From: Sesamum alatum
Lineage: Eukaryota > Streptophyta > Magnoliopsida > Lamiales > Pedaliaceae
Direction: 5' to 3'
DNA: 64,000 bases
Assembly: GCA_034509735.1 (NCBI GenBank)
Contig: JACGWO010000004.1
Coordinates: forward strand, 21,743,395-21,807,394
Position 1 is the stretch's first letter. Every line of letters begins with the position of its first letter. The notes under the pieces are model-generated. The model had not been told where the DNA came from. It did not search any database and was given only the letters and a program-made list of their open reading frames with translations. A program made the translations under genes and the position numbers. This document shows positions 45,541 to 56,267 of the stretch, piece by piece.

Positions 45541-46810
45541 AGGTAAAATGCAATTTATTCCATGTGTTTTCAAAAATATTTAAAAAACCCCCTGTGAAAA
45601 ATAAAAACACTAAAAAACCCCATGTGATCTCCAGAATAGGGCAAAACACCCCCTCAACTCGGGAGGTGTACTGCACTCGCGTCTCATGCAAGTGGGCCTT
45701 AATTTTTTATAATAAAATTATTTTGCATCTTAATTTATGGATCGTCAGATCTTGTTTTTTGATAGATCTAACGGTTGAAGTTTCATAGAGAATGGATCAA
45801 CGGCTAGATTTTATTAGATTTGAATCGAGGGTCCGGATTTAACATACAATTCAATGGTCCAGATTTTACTTAGTTTAAATTAATGGTCTAGATTCAACTA
45901 CTAATATTTATCATATTACTATATATTTAATATAGATAAAATATTAATATTAATTTAAAAATATATTTTAGAAATTAGGGATTTACCACCCCCCACCCCA
46001 CCGCCGCCCCCTCGCCACCACCGCCGCCGTCCTCACAGCCTCCGCCGCCCCCTCCCCGCCTCCGCCGTCCTCACAGCCCACCCCCCACCCCACCTGTCGC
46101 CATCGTCCTCTCCACAGTTGCGTCGCTGTTTTCTCTCCCATCGCCTCCTCCGCGCGCCGCCCCTCTCCCCTCCCTTCGCCTCTTTCGCGCGCCGCCTCCT
46201 CCACTTTTCTGCGCGCGCGTCCCCTTTCCCCTCCCTTCGCCTCCTTCGCTCCGCCCCTCCCCAACTCCGCGCGTGCCGCCCCTTTCCCCTCCCTTCATCT
46301 CCTTCGCTCCGCCCCTCCCCAACTCCGCGCGCGCCGGCCCCTCCCTCACATCGCCTACTCCGCGCCATCCGTGGCGCCAGCGGGCCAACGGTCGACGCCT
46401 CTTCCCTCCCGTTTTATCTATATATATATATACGTAAAAATATTATATATATTTATATATAAATAAATACCTAAAATTTTGAAGATTTATAAATTATATT
46501 TAAATATATATATATATACATGTATAAATATATTAAATTTTAAAATATATTTTTATAATGATGACAAGATCTGAACCATCCATTTTAAGAGATGAGATCT
46601 AACGGTATATAAATAAGGGTAGTATTGCCATTTCACAATTATAAAATTAAAAAATATTGAAAAAGGCGCGTTGTGGTGCACCTAACGCGTGGAGGGGTGT
46701 TTTTGCCCTATTTTGGAGATCACAGGGGGTTTTTTTAGTGTTTTATTTTTCACAGGGGGGTTTTCTTAAATATTTATGAAAACACAGGGAAGTAAATTGC
46801 ATTTTACCCA
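45541..46810. mobile_element. GC-core Mutator-like element (copy 2)
   Basis: Long inverted ends of about 130 bp: GGTAAAATGCAATTTA at the left against TAAATTGCATTTTACCC at the right, continuing through blocks with GTGAAAAATAAAA and AGGGCAAAA. The direct repeat ATAAATATA (45532-45540 and 46811-46819) fits a 9-bp TSD. A GC-rich core lies at 45985-46410 between AT-rich arms holding GATCTAACGGT phrases. It has no transposase and the same plan as 27692-32459. Confidence 0.7.
45985..46410. repeat. GC-rich core with 58-bp tandem units
   Basis: C-rich on the plus strand. A unit starting CTTTCCCCTCCCTTC recurs at about 46224 and 46282 (58-bp step), with a shorter relative near 46165. Long Arg/Gly/Glu-rich frames on the minus strand overlap in all three phases and reflect composition, not a gene. 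Confidence 0.55.
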
Positions 46811-47552
46811 ATAAATATATATACTAATACAAAAAGAAAAGGCCTCCACTCAAAAATGACGGTTTATGACACCACGATATCTAATTGTTTTGTTATGCCA
46901 TGTTGCGATTATAAATTTAGTTGTTGATTTTCCTATTTGAGCTAGGAAGGGCTCTAGTAATTGAGGAAGAAAATAGATTTATGCTAAATTTGTTCTCTTC
47001 CATTTTCATTCCCCTACATAATGATTGATATAAAATCTAATTAAAGATCCTTGGACAAGTGTCGCTATCTCTATCTTGCCGTAATAACTTTTATCCTATT
47101 TATTTTATTTTAATTAGTGATAATAGTCCATAAACCAATTTAATTTTATAGCAATTGGACGTCCTAACATTTGGCTTAATACTCTGTTCTTGCTCTCTAA
47201 GCCCAACTGCCCTTTGGTTGTATTATTGCATTGCCCTTAAATTTGGCCTTGTCCTCAAGGCCCATACATGAGAATCCAGTCCTCAAGGCCGAGAGAGCTG
47301 CGGAAAGGGGCCCAACAGGTGTGGGATGGGCCAACGTTGGCAATAATAACTCTAAGTTAGTCTTTTTTTTTTCTTTCATTTTTAAAAAAATATGTAATGT
47401 GTTGGTTTATGTGTGTGTATATATATATATATATAGATATTAACAGCGGTGGTACGCAGTTGTTATTTACAGAACTTTAAAGCGTGCAATATTAATTTAT
47501 ATACGCAAGAACGCATGCCAGATGGCTAGTGTGTGTATATATATCTATACTA
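46811..47552. other. Intergenic, no gene seen
   Basis: This stretch has no counterpart in the left-hand paralogue (16935-16985), so it came with an insertion I cannot name. A GC-richer patch at 47215-47340 has no reading frame with a domain. Confidence 0.4.
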
Positions 47553-47863
47553 TCTATACTATTATATTAAGGGAGAGCACCTCTTTGGTGTCTCTCCCAA
47601 ATTTGGTCTGTCATATTTTTTAATATTTTGTTATTTTTTTCTCTTTTTCTCAACTTCTTATTTTTCTCTCTCTTCTCAACTTTCTATTTTCTTTCTTATC
47701 AACTTCCACATCCCTTTTTCTTCTCTCATTTTCTTTCATTATTTTCTCATTTTTTTTTATATTTTTTTATGTTTTTAATCTAATTCATTTATTTTTTAAA
47801 AAATAATTATTTTAACATTTTAAATTAATTGTGCGCACACATTTGAGTGTGCCATATATACAA
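47553..47863 (+). mobile_element. Helitron-like element, about 310 bp
   Basis: Starts TCTATACTATTATATTAAGG after an A, with an early hairpin between GGGAGAGCACC and GGTGTCTCTCCC. It ends near a hairpin GCACACATTTGAGTGTGC followed by CATATATAC. The last bases do not give a clean CTAG, so the 3' end is approximate. It shares the hairpin loop TTTGAGTGTG with the Helitron at 8407-8728. Confidence 0.55.
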
Positions 47864-47922
47864 ATATATATTATTTTCTTCTTTTGTTATTTTTTTTTTG
47901 AACAAAAAACGAGAAGATATTT

Positions 47923-50900
47923 TTATTTATAGCAAATCAAGGACAATACACAAGGTGCCGTCGTGAGACGAGTACAATAGAAACCCTTGTCCGATTCCAC
48001 CAAATCTCGTAAGAAATCCGGCGGTTCCAAAAAGATCTGCCTTTCCGATCTGGTTGCTGCAGAGGATCGAGCTAGGAGGTCCGCAACCCTGTTCTCTTCT
48101 CGGTAGCAAAAGGCCGCCGAAGCGGCTGAGAAGTTACTGATGAGAAGGCGGATATCCCTGAGCAAAGGGATTAAGTCCACCGGTGCCTTGTCCACCCTGC
48201 GAAGAAGGTAGAGCATGAATTTAGAGTCTGATTCAATGATGATATTTTGTATATTAGATTTTAATGCCAGATCTAATCCTGTTTGGAATGCCCAACATTC
48301 AGCCGTGTTATTCGTTTGTTTTCCCAAAAATTTTGAGAACGCAAGCACAAATCCCCCATCGGAATTTCTTATGATTCCTCCGCTTCCTGCCTGACTTGGA
48401 TTCCCTAGAGAAGAGCCGTCCACATTCAATTTGTACCAAGGGTTTGGTGGAGGTTTCCACTTACAAAGAACATGAAAGGTATGTCTTGTATTTTCCATAC
48501 TTGAAATGCTCGACATAGAGAGATTTGTTAGTAGATTCGTAGTTCTCCATATATTCTCTATGTTAATATTACTGTTGTTGAAGATGAATGCATTTCTGTT
48601 CTGCCAGATAAGCCACAAAGTATAAATAACCAGAAATTGTCTGTACGGGTTTTTACGAAGTGTATGGAGTATTATCAAAATGTTGGTATCTTTAAGAAGT
48701 TGAATTTCTGGTAGATAATGATTAGCAAATATTCGAAAGAAACTACAATTAACAAAAGTATGTGATATGTCTTCTACTTCCTCAAAACCTAAAGAACAGA
48801 TAGGAGATTGAAGTCTTTTCCGTTTGTATAAGAACTCTGCATTAGGCAGACTTTGATGGCTCAATAACCATGTGAAAAAACGGACTTTTTGGTAAAACCT
48901 TCATTTTCCACAGAGTATTCCATGGTAGATGTGGGGAGATGTCAAAACTCTCAACATTTGATAGCCAAGTATAAGCACTTTTAATGGTAAATCTACCTAG
49001 TCTATCCCAATTCCATGTAAACGAATCAGTCTGTTATGTTATCGGGATAGGTAATGCAGTAATATGTTGGTAATAACAATCAGGAATCAAATGTGCAATA
49101 GCATTCAGGTTCCAATTCTTTTCATTATTAATAAGTGCACTAACCTTTAACATCTGAGTATCTGGAGCAATAAATTGAACCTGAGATTCCAAAGTAAACT
49201 AACCACACCAAATATCAGACCAAATGTTAATATTCTGTCCATTACCAATAATCCATTTTATAGAGTCCTTCACTAAAGAAACAGTTTTACAAATATTCTT
49301 CCATATATAGCTATTATGCGGTTTATATTCTGTATTCAGAAAATTAGAGTTTTTCAAATACTTAGCCCTTATTAATTGCATAGAAAGTGATGTATCTTCA
49401 GAATGTAAACGCCATCCTAAGCGCATGAGACATGCTTTATTCAGAATTGAAAGATTTCTAAAACCTAGACCCCTTTTACATTTAGGCATGCAGCATTGTT
49501 CCCAGTTAACTAAGCTCTGTTTTTTATGTCCAAGACTAGAGTTCCATAAAAAACGTTTACTCAATTTATTAATATTATCAATAACACCTGATGGTATTTT
49601 AAACACATTCATATAGTAGAGAGGAATCGTATTGATAACATGTCTTATTAAAACTTCCTTTCCCGAGTATGACAGAAATTTATTATACCATGTATTGATA
49701 TAGTGCTCAATCTTTTCAATAATGTTGTGAAATTCTGACTTTTTCATTCTACCCATAACATAAGGAAGGCCCAAGTATTTATCTTGACTAGAGCTAGAAG
49801 CAATTCCTAAAGCATCGCAAGTTCCTCTTTTCAAGCTGTTAGTACAATTAGGCGATAACATAAATTTAGACTTTTCCAACAAACCGTCTGTCCAAAAAAT
49901 TTAGCAAAGTTTTCTAGAAGCTCTTTGGTATATGCAATAGTTTTATAGTTAGCTTTTAAGAACATAAGACAATCGTTAGCATAACATAATATAGGAACCG
50001 GGGGACCCTGTCGACAAGATTTCATAGCATCAAACAATTTAAGATGTAAATAAGTGATTATCTTTTGGATGAGCGGTTCAAGACACATAATGAATATATA
50101 AGGTGATAGAGGATCACCTTGCCGAATTCCCTTAGTAGGATTCCAAGAGTTAGATCTTTGTCCGTTAATACGAACATAGAAGGAAACAGATGTAACACAT
50201 TTCATAATCGAATCACTAAAGTCTTGTGGAAAATTATACTGTTTTAAACAAAATGTTATATAGCTCCAATCCAGCTTGTCATAGGCCTTTTCAAGATCCA
50301 ACTTTAAAGCCATACAAAACTGTTTACCTTTCTTAGATTTCATTGAATGTAACATTTCATGTGTCATAATGATGTTATCAGATATTAACCTGTTAGGAAC
50401 AAAAACATTCTAGTACGGTGAGATTAACTCATTCATCAAAGGCTTCAGTCTAGCAACCAAAATATTTGAGATAATCTTATACACAGTATTACAAAGACTA
50501 ATAGGTCTAAACAGATTAACCTTATTGGCCGAAGGTCTTTTAGGAATAAAAATAATTTTTGTTTGGTTTATGTGAGAAGGTAAAATACCATTGTGAAAGA
50601 AGTTTTTAACCAATTTGATAATTTGTTCCTTAACAGTTTCCCAATAAGTAGTAAAGAAAAAGAAATTAAAACCATCCGGTCCCGGCGATTTATTAGGACC
50701 AATACGTTTTAAACCCGCATAAATCTCATCATCTAAAATTGGTTTAATCAATGAGTTCTGTTGCAACTGTGATAGTTTCTGCACTGTGCCATTAAAAAAC
50801 TGATTAGCCTCAGACATAGAAGGAAATGAAGACGATTGAGTACTAATATTCCAAAAATGATTCTTAAATGCCAGTAAAATGTTTTCAGTATCATAAATCC

Positions 50901-52606
50901 ATTCATTATTATCATTTTTAATCCCCTGAATCAGATTCATTCTCCTCCTATTAGTAGCCCGTGCATGAAAATATGAGGTATTCTGATCCCCAAATTGAAA
51001 CCAATGTGCCTTAGCCCTTTGTTGCCAATAATAATTTTTTTGGTTTAGTAAATCTCTCAACCGTTTCTCCTGAAAAAGAATTGTTGTATCTATAATGGTA
51101 GATGTTCCCAGTTTAATATCAGCTAGATCCCTATGTATTCCATTAATAAAGACATCTAAATTACCAAGCACTTGTTTCTTCCATAAAATAGACTTCTCCC
51201 TCACAAATTTGCAATTGTTATAATATCCTAAATCTAGTGCATGTGAGTCTGAAGGTTTCCAAGCATTTTTAACAACAAGATGACAACTGTCATGTAACGT
51301 CCATGCATTTTCAAAACGAAACTGTTTACTCAGTGTTCGTGTTTGAGGAGTAATTTCCAACAGAATCGGTGAATGATCGGAAAACGGGGAAATAAGATGA
51401 GACAATTTAGCATTGGGGAAACAATTAATCCACAGTATATTAGCTAAACAAAGATCCAGTCTTTCACAAATATAAGAATTACCAAATCTTTTGTTACTCC
51501 AAGTAAATGGATGACCTCTAAAACCAAATCTAACAGTTCACAATTAGTCAAGCAATCTCGAAATAGATCAGATTTACTGTGTGAGAATTTACCACCGATT
51601 TTCTCATGGGGATGAAGAATATTATTGAAATCACCAATGACACACCACGACTTATTAAAACTGTTATGAAAATATGACTGTAATGTAGCCCATACCTGAT
51701 TCTGCATATGGACTTGGGGATAGTTATAGAGTGCAGTCATAATGAAAGGTTGATTTAGTGATGGAAACTCCACCCCCAAGTGTATAGCCCGATCATTTTG
51801 ATGTATCTGCTAAATTGTAACCTCTGCTGCATTCCAAAGAACTCATATACCTCCTGCTAACCCATTAGATGGCGTAACAATAGAGGCTGAGAATGGTAGT
51901 CTATGAATAATAGCAGGAGCTCGATCTCTGTTCATTCTTATGTCCATAACTATAAAAATATTTGGTCGGTATTGTTGATCAAATCCCTAGCAGAAACTAC
52001 AAACTCGGGACGCACTGCTCCTCTACAATTCCAGCTCAGAATCTTCATGTAGGGAATGGAGTGAGTAGCAATCTGAACCTGTGGGGCATAAATGTTCTGC
52101 TCCAGATGGTTCATATGGGCGTTTCCCACCAGATTGTTCTGAGGATGTAGCTGATGGTCTCTTCCTAGAGGATGGAGGTGCAATTTGTATTGTGTCTCGC
52201 GTTCTCTCGCAAATCCTTCGCGTTCCTGCTCGATATCTATCACTAAGTTGTTGACGAAAGGTGGCCCAGCGAACAAGTGAGGGGTGGTATGAAATGGTTG
52301 TACTAGGAAATTGTTGGGCCCTTGTGGGATTAGGTGATTTCTGATTCGGGCTGTGACAGGTAGTTGAAGCATTGGATTGGGATGGAGATGGTCTACTACG
52401 TTCGGTAGAGGATGGTCTTGTATTGGACTGGAAGAGAAAAGGCTCTGTTGGACTGTTGGTGAATATCTTCGTGAGGAAGGACGAGGTGGCTGATGATAGT
52501 GGACCATTGGAGTTGGGGACGATGGCCCCGAAATTGGGGAGTTCGAGGAGAAGTTTTCGTCCTGACCCACACCGAGGTATATGTGGTCGGGGAGATTGTG
52601 GGCCAT
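47923..52606 (-). pseudogene. LINE ORF2: endonuclease, reverse transcriptase, RNase H, broken
   Basis: A Pro-rich linker leads to the endonuclease start MKILSWNCRG (about 52048-52019), then WCVIGDFN (about 51640) and SDHSPI (about 51385). The RT has SPGPDGFNFFFF, IFIPKRPSANKVNLFRPISL, KLDLEKAYDKLDW and GIRQGDPLSPYIF. The catalytic box reads YANDCL instead of the usual YADD (Asn codon 49975-49977). Later come the YLGLPYVMGR region and an RNase H (LNVDGSSLGNPSQAGSGG, NNTAECWAF, IIESDSKFML, REENRVADLLA) that is open from 48864 to 47923. Breaks include a shift near 51945, a stop at 50410-50412, a shift near 49880 and lost frame between 49199 and 48865. Confidence 0.82.
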
Positions 52607-53463
52607 ATTGGAAAGTTGTATTGTCTATACTGAAAGTTGTTGTTGAAAAAGGGCTAGGTGAAACGGTATATATACTCGGTAAAAATTTTGAACTCTCACT
52701 GTGGTAAAACTGGTGTTCAGGGTTCATGGTTGGGGACTCATTGACAACACAACTAGATGTTTTGCCACTTGTTGGACATAGTTGGCCGCGTGTTTCTCTA
52801 TATGTAATATATTTAACTGACACTTGTCTTGTTGTAATGACAGGTCTTGTCCACAGGAATTGCAGGCGGAAATCCTTTCGCTCACACTATGGGCAAAACT
52901 GTTCCCATTGTTTTTTTCCAAATCCGTGTCCATTGCTGTGGAAAATCCACTATCTTTAATAATAGTATTATTAAAATTAGAAGTAATCTTACCTGGAAAT
53001 GTGGGGTCACTCTCTGCTAACAAGGATGTTGACTGTATTAGTGTGTGTACCTCTGATTCTTGCATGCATGATGTGTTCTTACTATGTTGATTTTTCATAA
53101 CTAATTCTTGATTGTGATCATGATTCAGCTCGTGAATTCCAGTTGAAATATTCTCAGGACTGATATCCATTGACTCCGTTTCTATTACCTCCGTCTCTGG
53201 GATTTGGTTGAGGATAGAGAAAGAATTTGTATTACCAGAGTCCAAAGGAGGAGTTTTACTGTGTTTATGACTCTGAGTATTTTCATTTACTGTCCATTTC
53301 TTCTTGATTCCATCTTTTTGATGGCTCTGTTGTACGGGTGTATCAACTTGTATATTTTCTGTGGTTTGGAATTTGTTTATTTGCATATTGGTATTATAGC
53401 TTGTACGTTTTCTTGCACGTGGGCGTACTACTTCCCATCTAGCCATAGGTTTGGGATTGTCTG

Positions 53464-54474
53464 TTATACTCTGTTGCTGATTACTAACCTCGATGATAAC
53501 GGCAAATTTGTTGGTCCGTCTGTTGTCTTAGTGTTCATCAATATTGTACACTCCCTTTGCATGTGTCCAAGAGAACCACAAGTATGACAGAATAAAGTGT
53601 TTAATTCATATTTGATGTGTTGAATGTGGTGTTGTATACGAATGAAAGGAGGTAAGGGTAGAGAAGTATCCACTTCTACACATAGTCTAGCAAAACGGCA
53701 TCTTGATTTATTGTATGTATGCGCATCCATCTTAATGGGTCGACTAACCATTCTTGCTATCTTGAATAATGCTTCAAAATCATAGTATTCGATAGGAAGA
53801 TTCGGCAGCTGAAACCATAGGTAAACTGTATCAGGAATAGATTTTGTAGATGTAAAATTTGGCTGCTATTGTTGAACATGAAGGTAATGGTTGAACATGA
53901 ACCAAGGTCCTCCTGCGAGAGCCATAAAATAATCTTCTTGATTGGAGACTCGTATAATAAAACATCCATTTCCTAAATTTGACGAGTAAATAGGAGAGGA
54001 AGTTTTCCATAACCGGCTCAAATGTTGGTCCAAATTGACTACCAGTTTGGACAGAATCAAAATTCTGATAATTAATGCCCGTTGCCATGGTTTGTGTAAT
54101 CTTTGAATCTCTTCTTGAGGAAAAGATAGAACAGGATGCGGGGTATTTGTTTGAGGAGATGAAGGGGGTGAAACCTCTGGAGGATCCAACTTCCAATTTT
54201 GTATCCATGTTGGAAAATATATGTGTTGAGATTGGGAGGTCAGTTTATCTTTATAAGAAAACTGGCTTTGTATCCGATCCATAGGAGTTGCTGTCGAAGT
54301 ACTGCTTGGTTTTGAGGATGAGGAGTAGGCCGAAGCAAACGATGCTTTATTGTCAGGTGGCTTCCATGGAGGGTTAGGAGACAAGGGACTGTGATTATCG
54401 ATGGTTGTGTGAGACGAAGAAGGTGGTATCAGCGGAGACCCTGGAGTATCAGCCTGAGAGAGAATTTCAACCAT
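53464..54474 (-). pseudogene. LINE ORF1, nucleic-acid-binding protein
   Basis: A frame from ATG 54474 with one in-frame stop (53866-53868) and an end at 53464. After a Ser/Pro-rich N-terminal region (about residues 1-120) comes a DUF4283-like domain (KPWQRALIIRILILSKLVVN, FIIRVSNQEDYFMALAGGPW, NHYLHVQ, then LPNLPIEYYD past the stop). FARLCVEVD leads to a CCHC knuckle, CHTCGSLGHMQREC, with all four ligands. Such proteins coat the LINE RNA. A further Ser/Asn-rich frame (53446-52724) probably continues it after a frame change. Confidence 0.75.
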
Positions 54475-54520
54475 TTCCGAGACTGCTTCGTTGGGTGATC
54501 TTTTTTTCTTCTTTTGTTAT

Positions 54521-55208
54521 TTATAGTTGTTGGTGTAACATCACAATGAATGGCGTCAAATGTGTTAAGCTATTAAATGTCACTATTACCCTTCAAATAG
54601 AAAATGCCAAAATGGTATAGAATGTGTCTTTTTGTTCGGGTCAGATCGATCTTGATTCTGCTCGACTTAATTACCTGCAATTTGAATTCTAGGATAGATG
54701 ACATGTGGCAACATTCGAATAAACCAAGGCGGCAATAGTACATTGGGGAATACCTATAAATAGTCCCAAATTCAATATCCAAGTACGTATAATTTGGAAA
54801 AGTTAATTATTTACCTCTTTTATCAACCTATTGACCTTTAAACCGTCCCTATTTTTTTCAATAATTTTCTCATCCTGTATAATACAATATCTTTATCAAT
54901 ATATATATATATATATATATTCGTAAACATGCACTTCAAATATCTTATTTGTTATTTCTTTCATTGGTTATACGTATTCCACGTATGTACATCTTACTTA
55001 ACAGTATAATTACTTAATATTGGAATTCTGTGGAGCAACTTACCATTTTATTTTACACAAATTAATATATCTATGCATACATATTTTATTTTTAATTTAT
55101 ATTAAAACGAGTTTAACATTTATATTTTTTTATATTTATTATGTTGTAATATCATACTATAATTATTTATATCCATGCAGTACAAACATCAATATTTTTT
55201 ATATTTAA
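54521..55208. repeat. Segments B' and A', inverted paralogue of 14830-16935
   Basis: Starts GTTGTTGGTGTAACATCACA, the complement of the sequence at about 16920-16940, and continues through TAATTTGGAAAAGT, CATGCACTTCA and GGTTATACGTATTCCACGTA. A TA microsatellite lies at about 54898-54920, at the place where the left copy has the MITE 15026-15461. No gene is visible. Confidence 0.75.
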
Positions 55209-55629
55209 GGGTAAATTCCAGCTACCTCTCTGAGGTTTAGCATAATTATAAATACTCGTTCATTGTTTGAAAAATTATAAATACCCCCCTAAGATTTGTA
55301 ACTGTTTAACAAATAACTAATTTCCATCCAATTTTATGGGTGAACTGACCAAAATGCCCTTATGCAAGTTGAATTTTATTTATTTTATTCTTAAACTTTT
55401 TAAGATTACAATGCGTAGGGAGAGGTTTCTTAAAGTTTTTACGCAGATGAGCAATAATGCAATTTGTCTCGACTAATTTTCTACAATTTAAAAAAAAATC
55501 AAGGACAAAATAGTCAATTTCAGGCATTTGTTTAAAGTTACAAACCTCAGGAAGTATTTGTAATTTCTCAAATAACAAGGGATATATATAATTATGCCAA
55601 AACTAAAGGGAGATGTCTGTAATTTACCC
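55209..55629. mobile_element. MITE of the 430-bp family (right paralogue only)
   Basis: The ends are GGGTAAATTCCAGCTACC and CTGTAATTTACCC, flanked by TATATTTAA and TATATTAAT. The left paralogue at about 14815-14835 reads across this site without it. The interior matches 10084, 15026 and 26660. Confidence 0.75.
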
Positions 55630-56267
55630 TATATTAATGCTAATATTACTATATTTTTGTTTGATTTATTCCTTTCATCATGAAATAATTAATAGTGAAA
55701 TCCAGATATACCAATATGGAGTTATCAGATAATATGTAAACTTGTTTGGATGTGTTCTTATGTTTCCTTATTGTTAGATTAACACCTACAGCAGGAAGCA
55801 TTTGAGGCAGAATAAACTAGAAAGTTATGACTGTTTTACCAAAGACCGCCACAAAAAGAGTGTGATGTTTAGAATTCTGTTTTTGTATTTATTCTATGTA
55901 CAAAATTTTGCGTTTATTAGTTGGTGTCTAGGCCTATAAAAGGACTTGTAATATGATGATATTCAAGTAAATAAAAAGACACAATTCACGGTACCAGATT
56001 CCTAAGGTATACTTCTCTTCTCTTCCTTCAAACATATAAATGTAAACATTGAACCCACCGTAGCTTCCAACAGAAGACAGAACTGGAATTAGAAAGGGTA
56101 TAAGGCTAATAATTCACACTTGCATATCAGAAAAAACATTTAAGCAACTACGGCGAAAGCCATCCGTCCGTTTTCATATTCTCTATGAAAAATATTCACT
56201 TGGAAGTATAAATTCCGCAACATGGGAGAAAAAGCAAATGTGGAAGTTAGATACGCACAGATCGGTT
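55630..56267. other. 3' flank of the peroxiredoxin gene
   Basis: No gene is visible. It probably holds the 3' untranslated region on the minus strand. TTTATT motifs (AATAAA on minus) occur near 55664 and 55908-55916, but the polyadenylation site cannot be fixed. Confidence 0.4.

Larger units (their letters stand above)
47891..54503 (-). mobile_element. LINE (plant L1-type) retrotransposon, full size, disabled
   Basis: On the minus strand it runs from 54503 to a poly(A) tail (47891-47899 as T's on plus). The 17-bp TSD TTTTCTTCTTTTGTTAT lies at 47874-47890 and 54504-54520. Coding order: ORF1 with a DUF4283-like region and CCHC knuckle, then endonuclease, RT, zinc-finger RT region and RNase H. 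The left-hand paralogue at about 16935-16960 (reverse complement TTCTTTCTTTTGTTC) shows the unoccupied target. Several stops and shifts disable it. Only about 30 bp of 5' leader is present. Confidence 0.88.

Noticed and set aside
45983..46462. Arg/Gly/Glu-rich and Pro-rich frames
   Set aside because: They come from a low-complexity tandem-repeat core inside a Mutator-like element; three phases are open at once.
52023..52823. 266-codon minus-strand frame in the LINE
   Set aside because: It overlaps in another phase the frame that leads into the endonuclease motif SWNCRG; it is Ser/Pro-rich and probably a shadow, though a frameshifted ORF1 end cannot be excluded.
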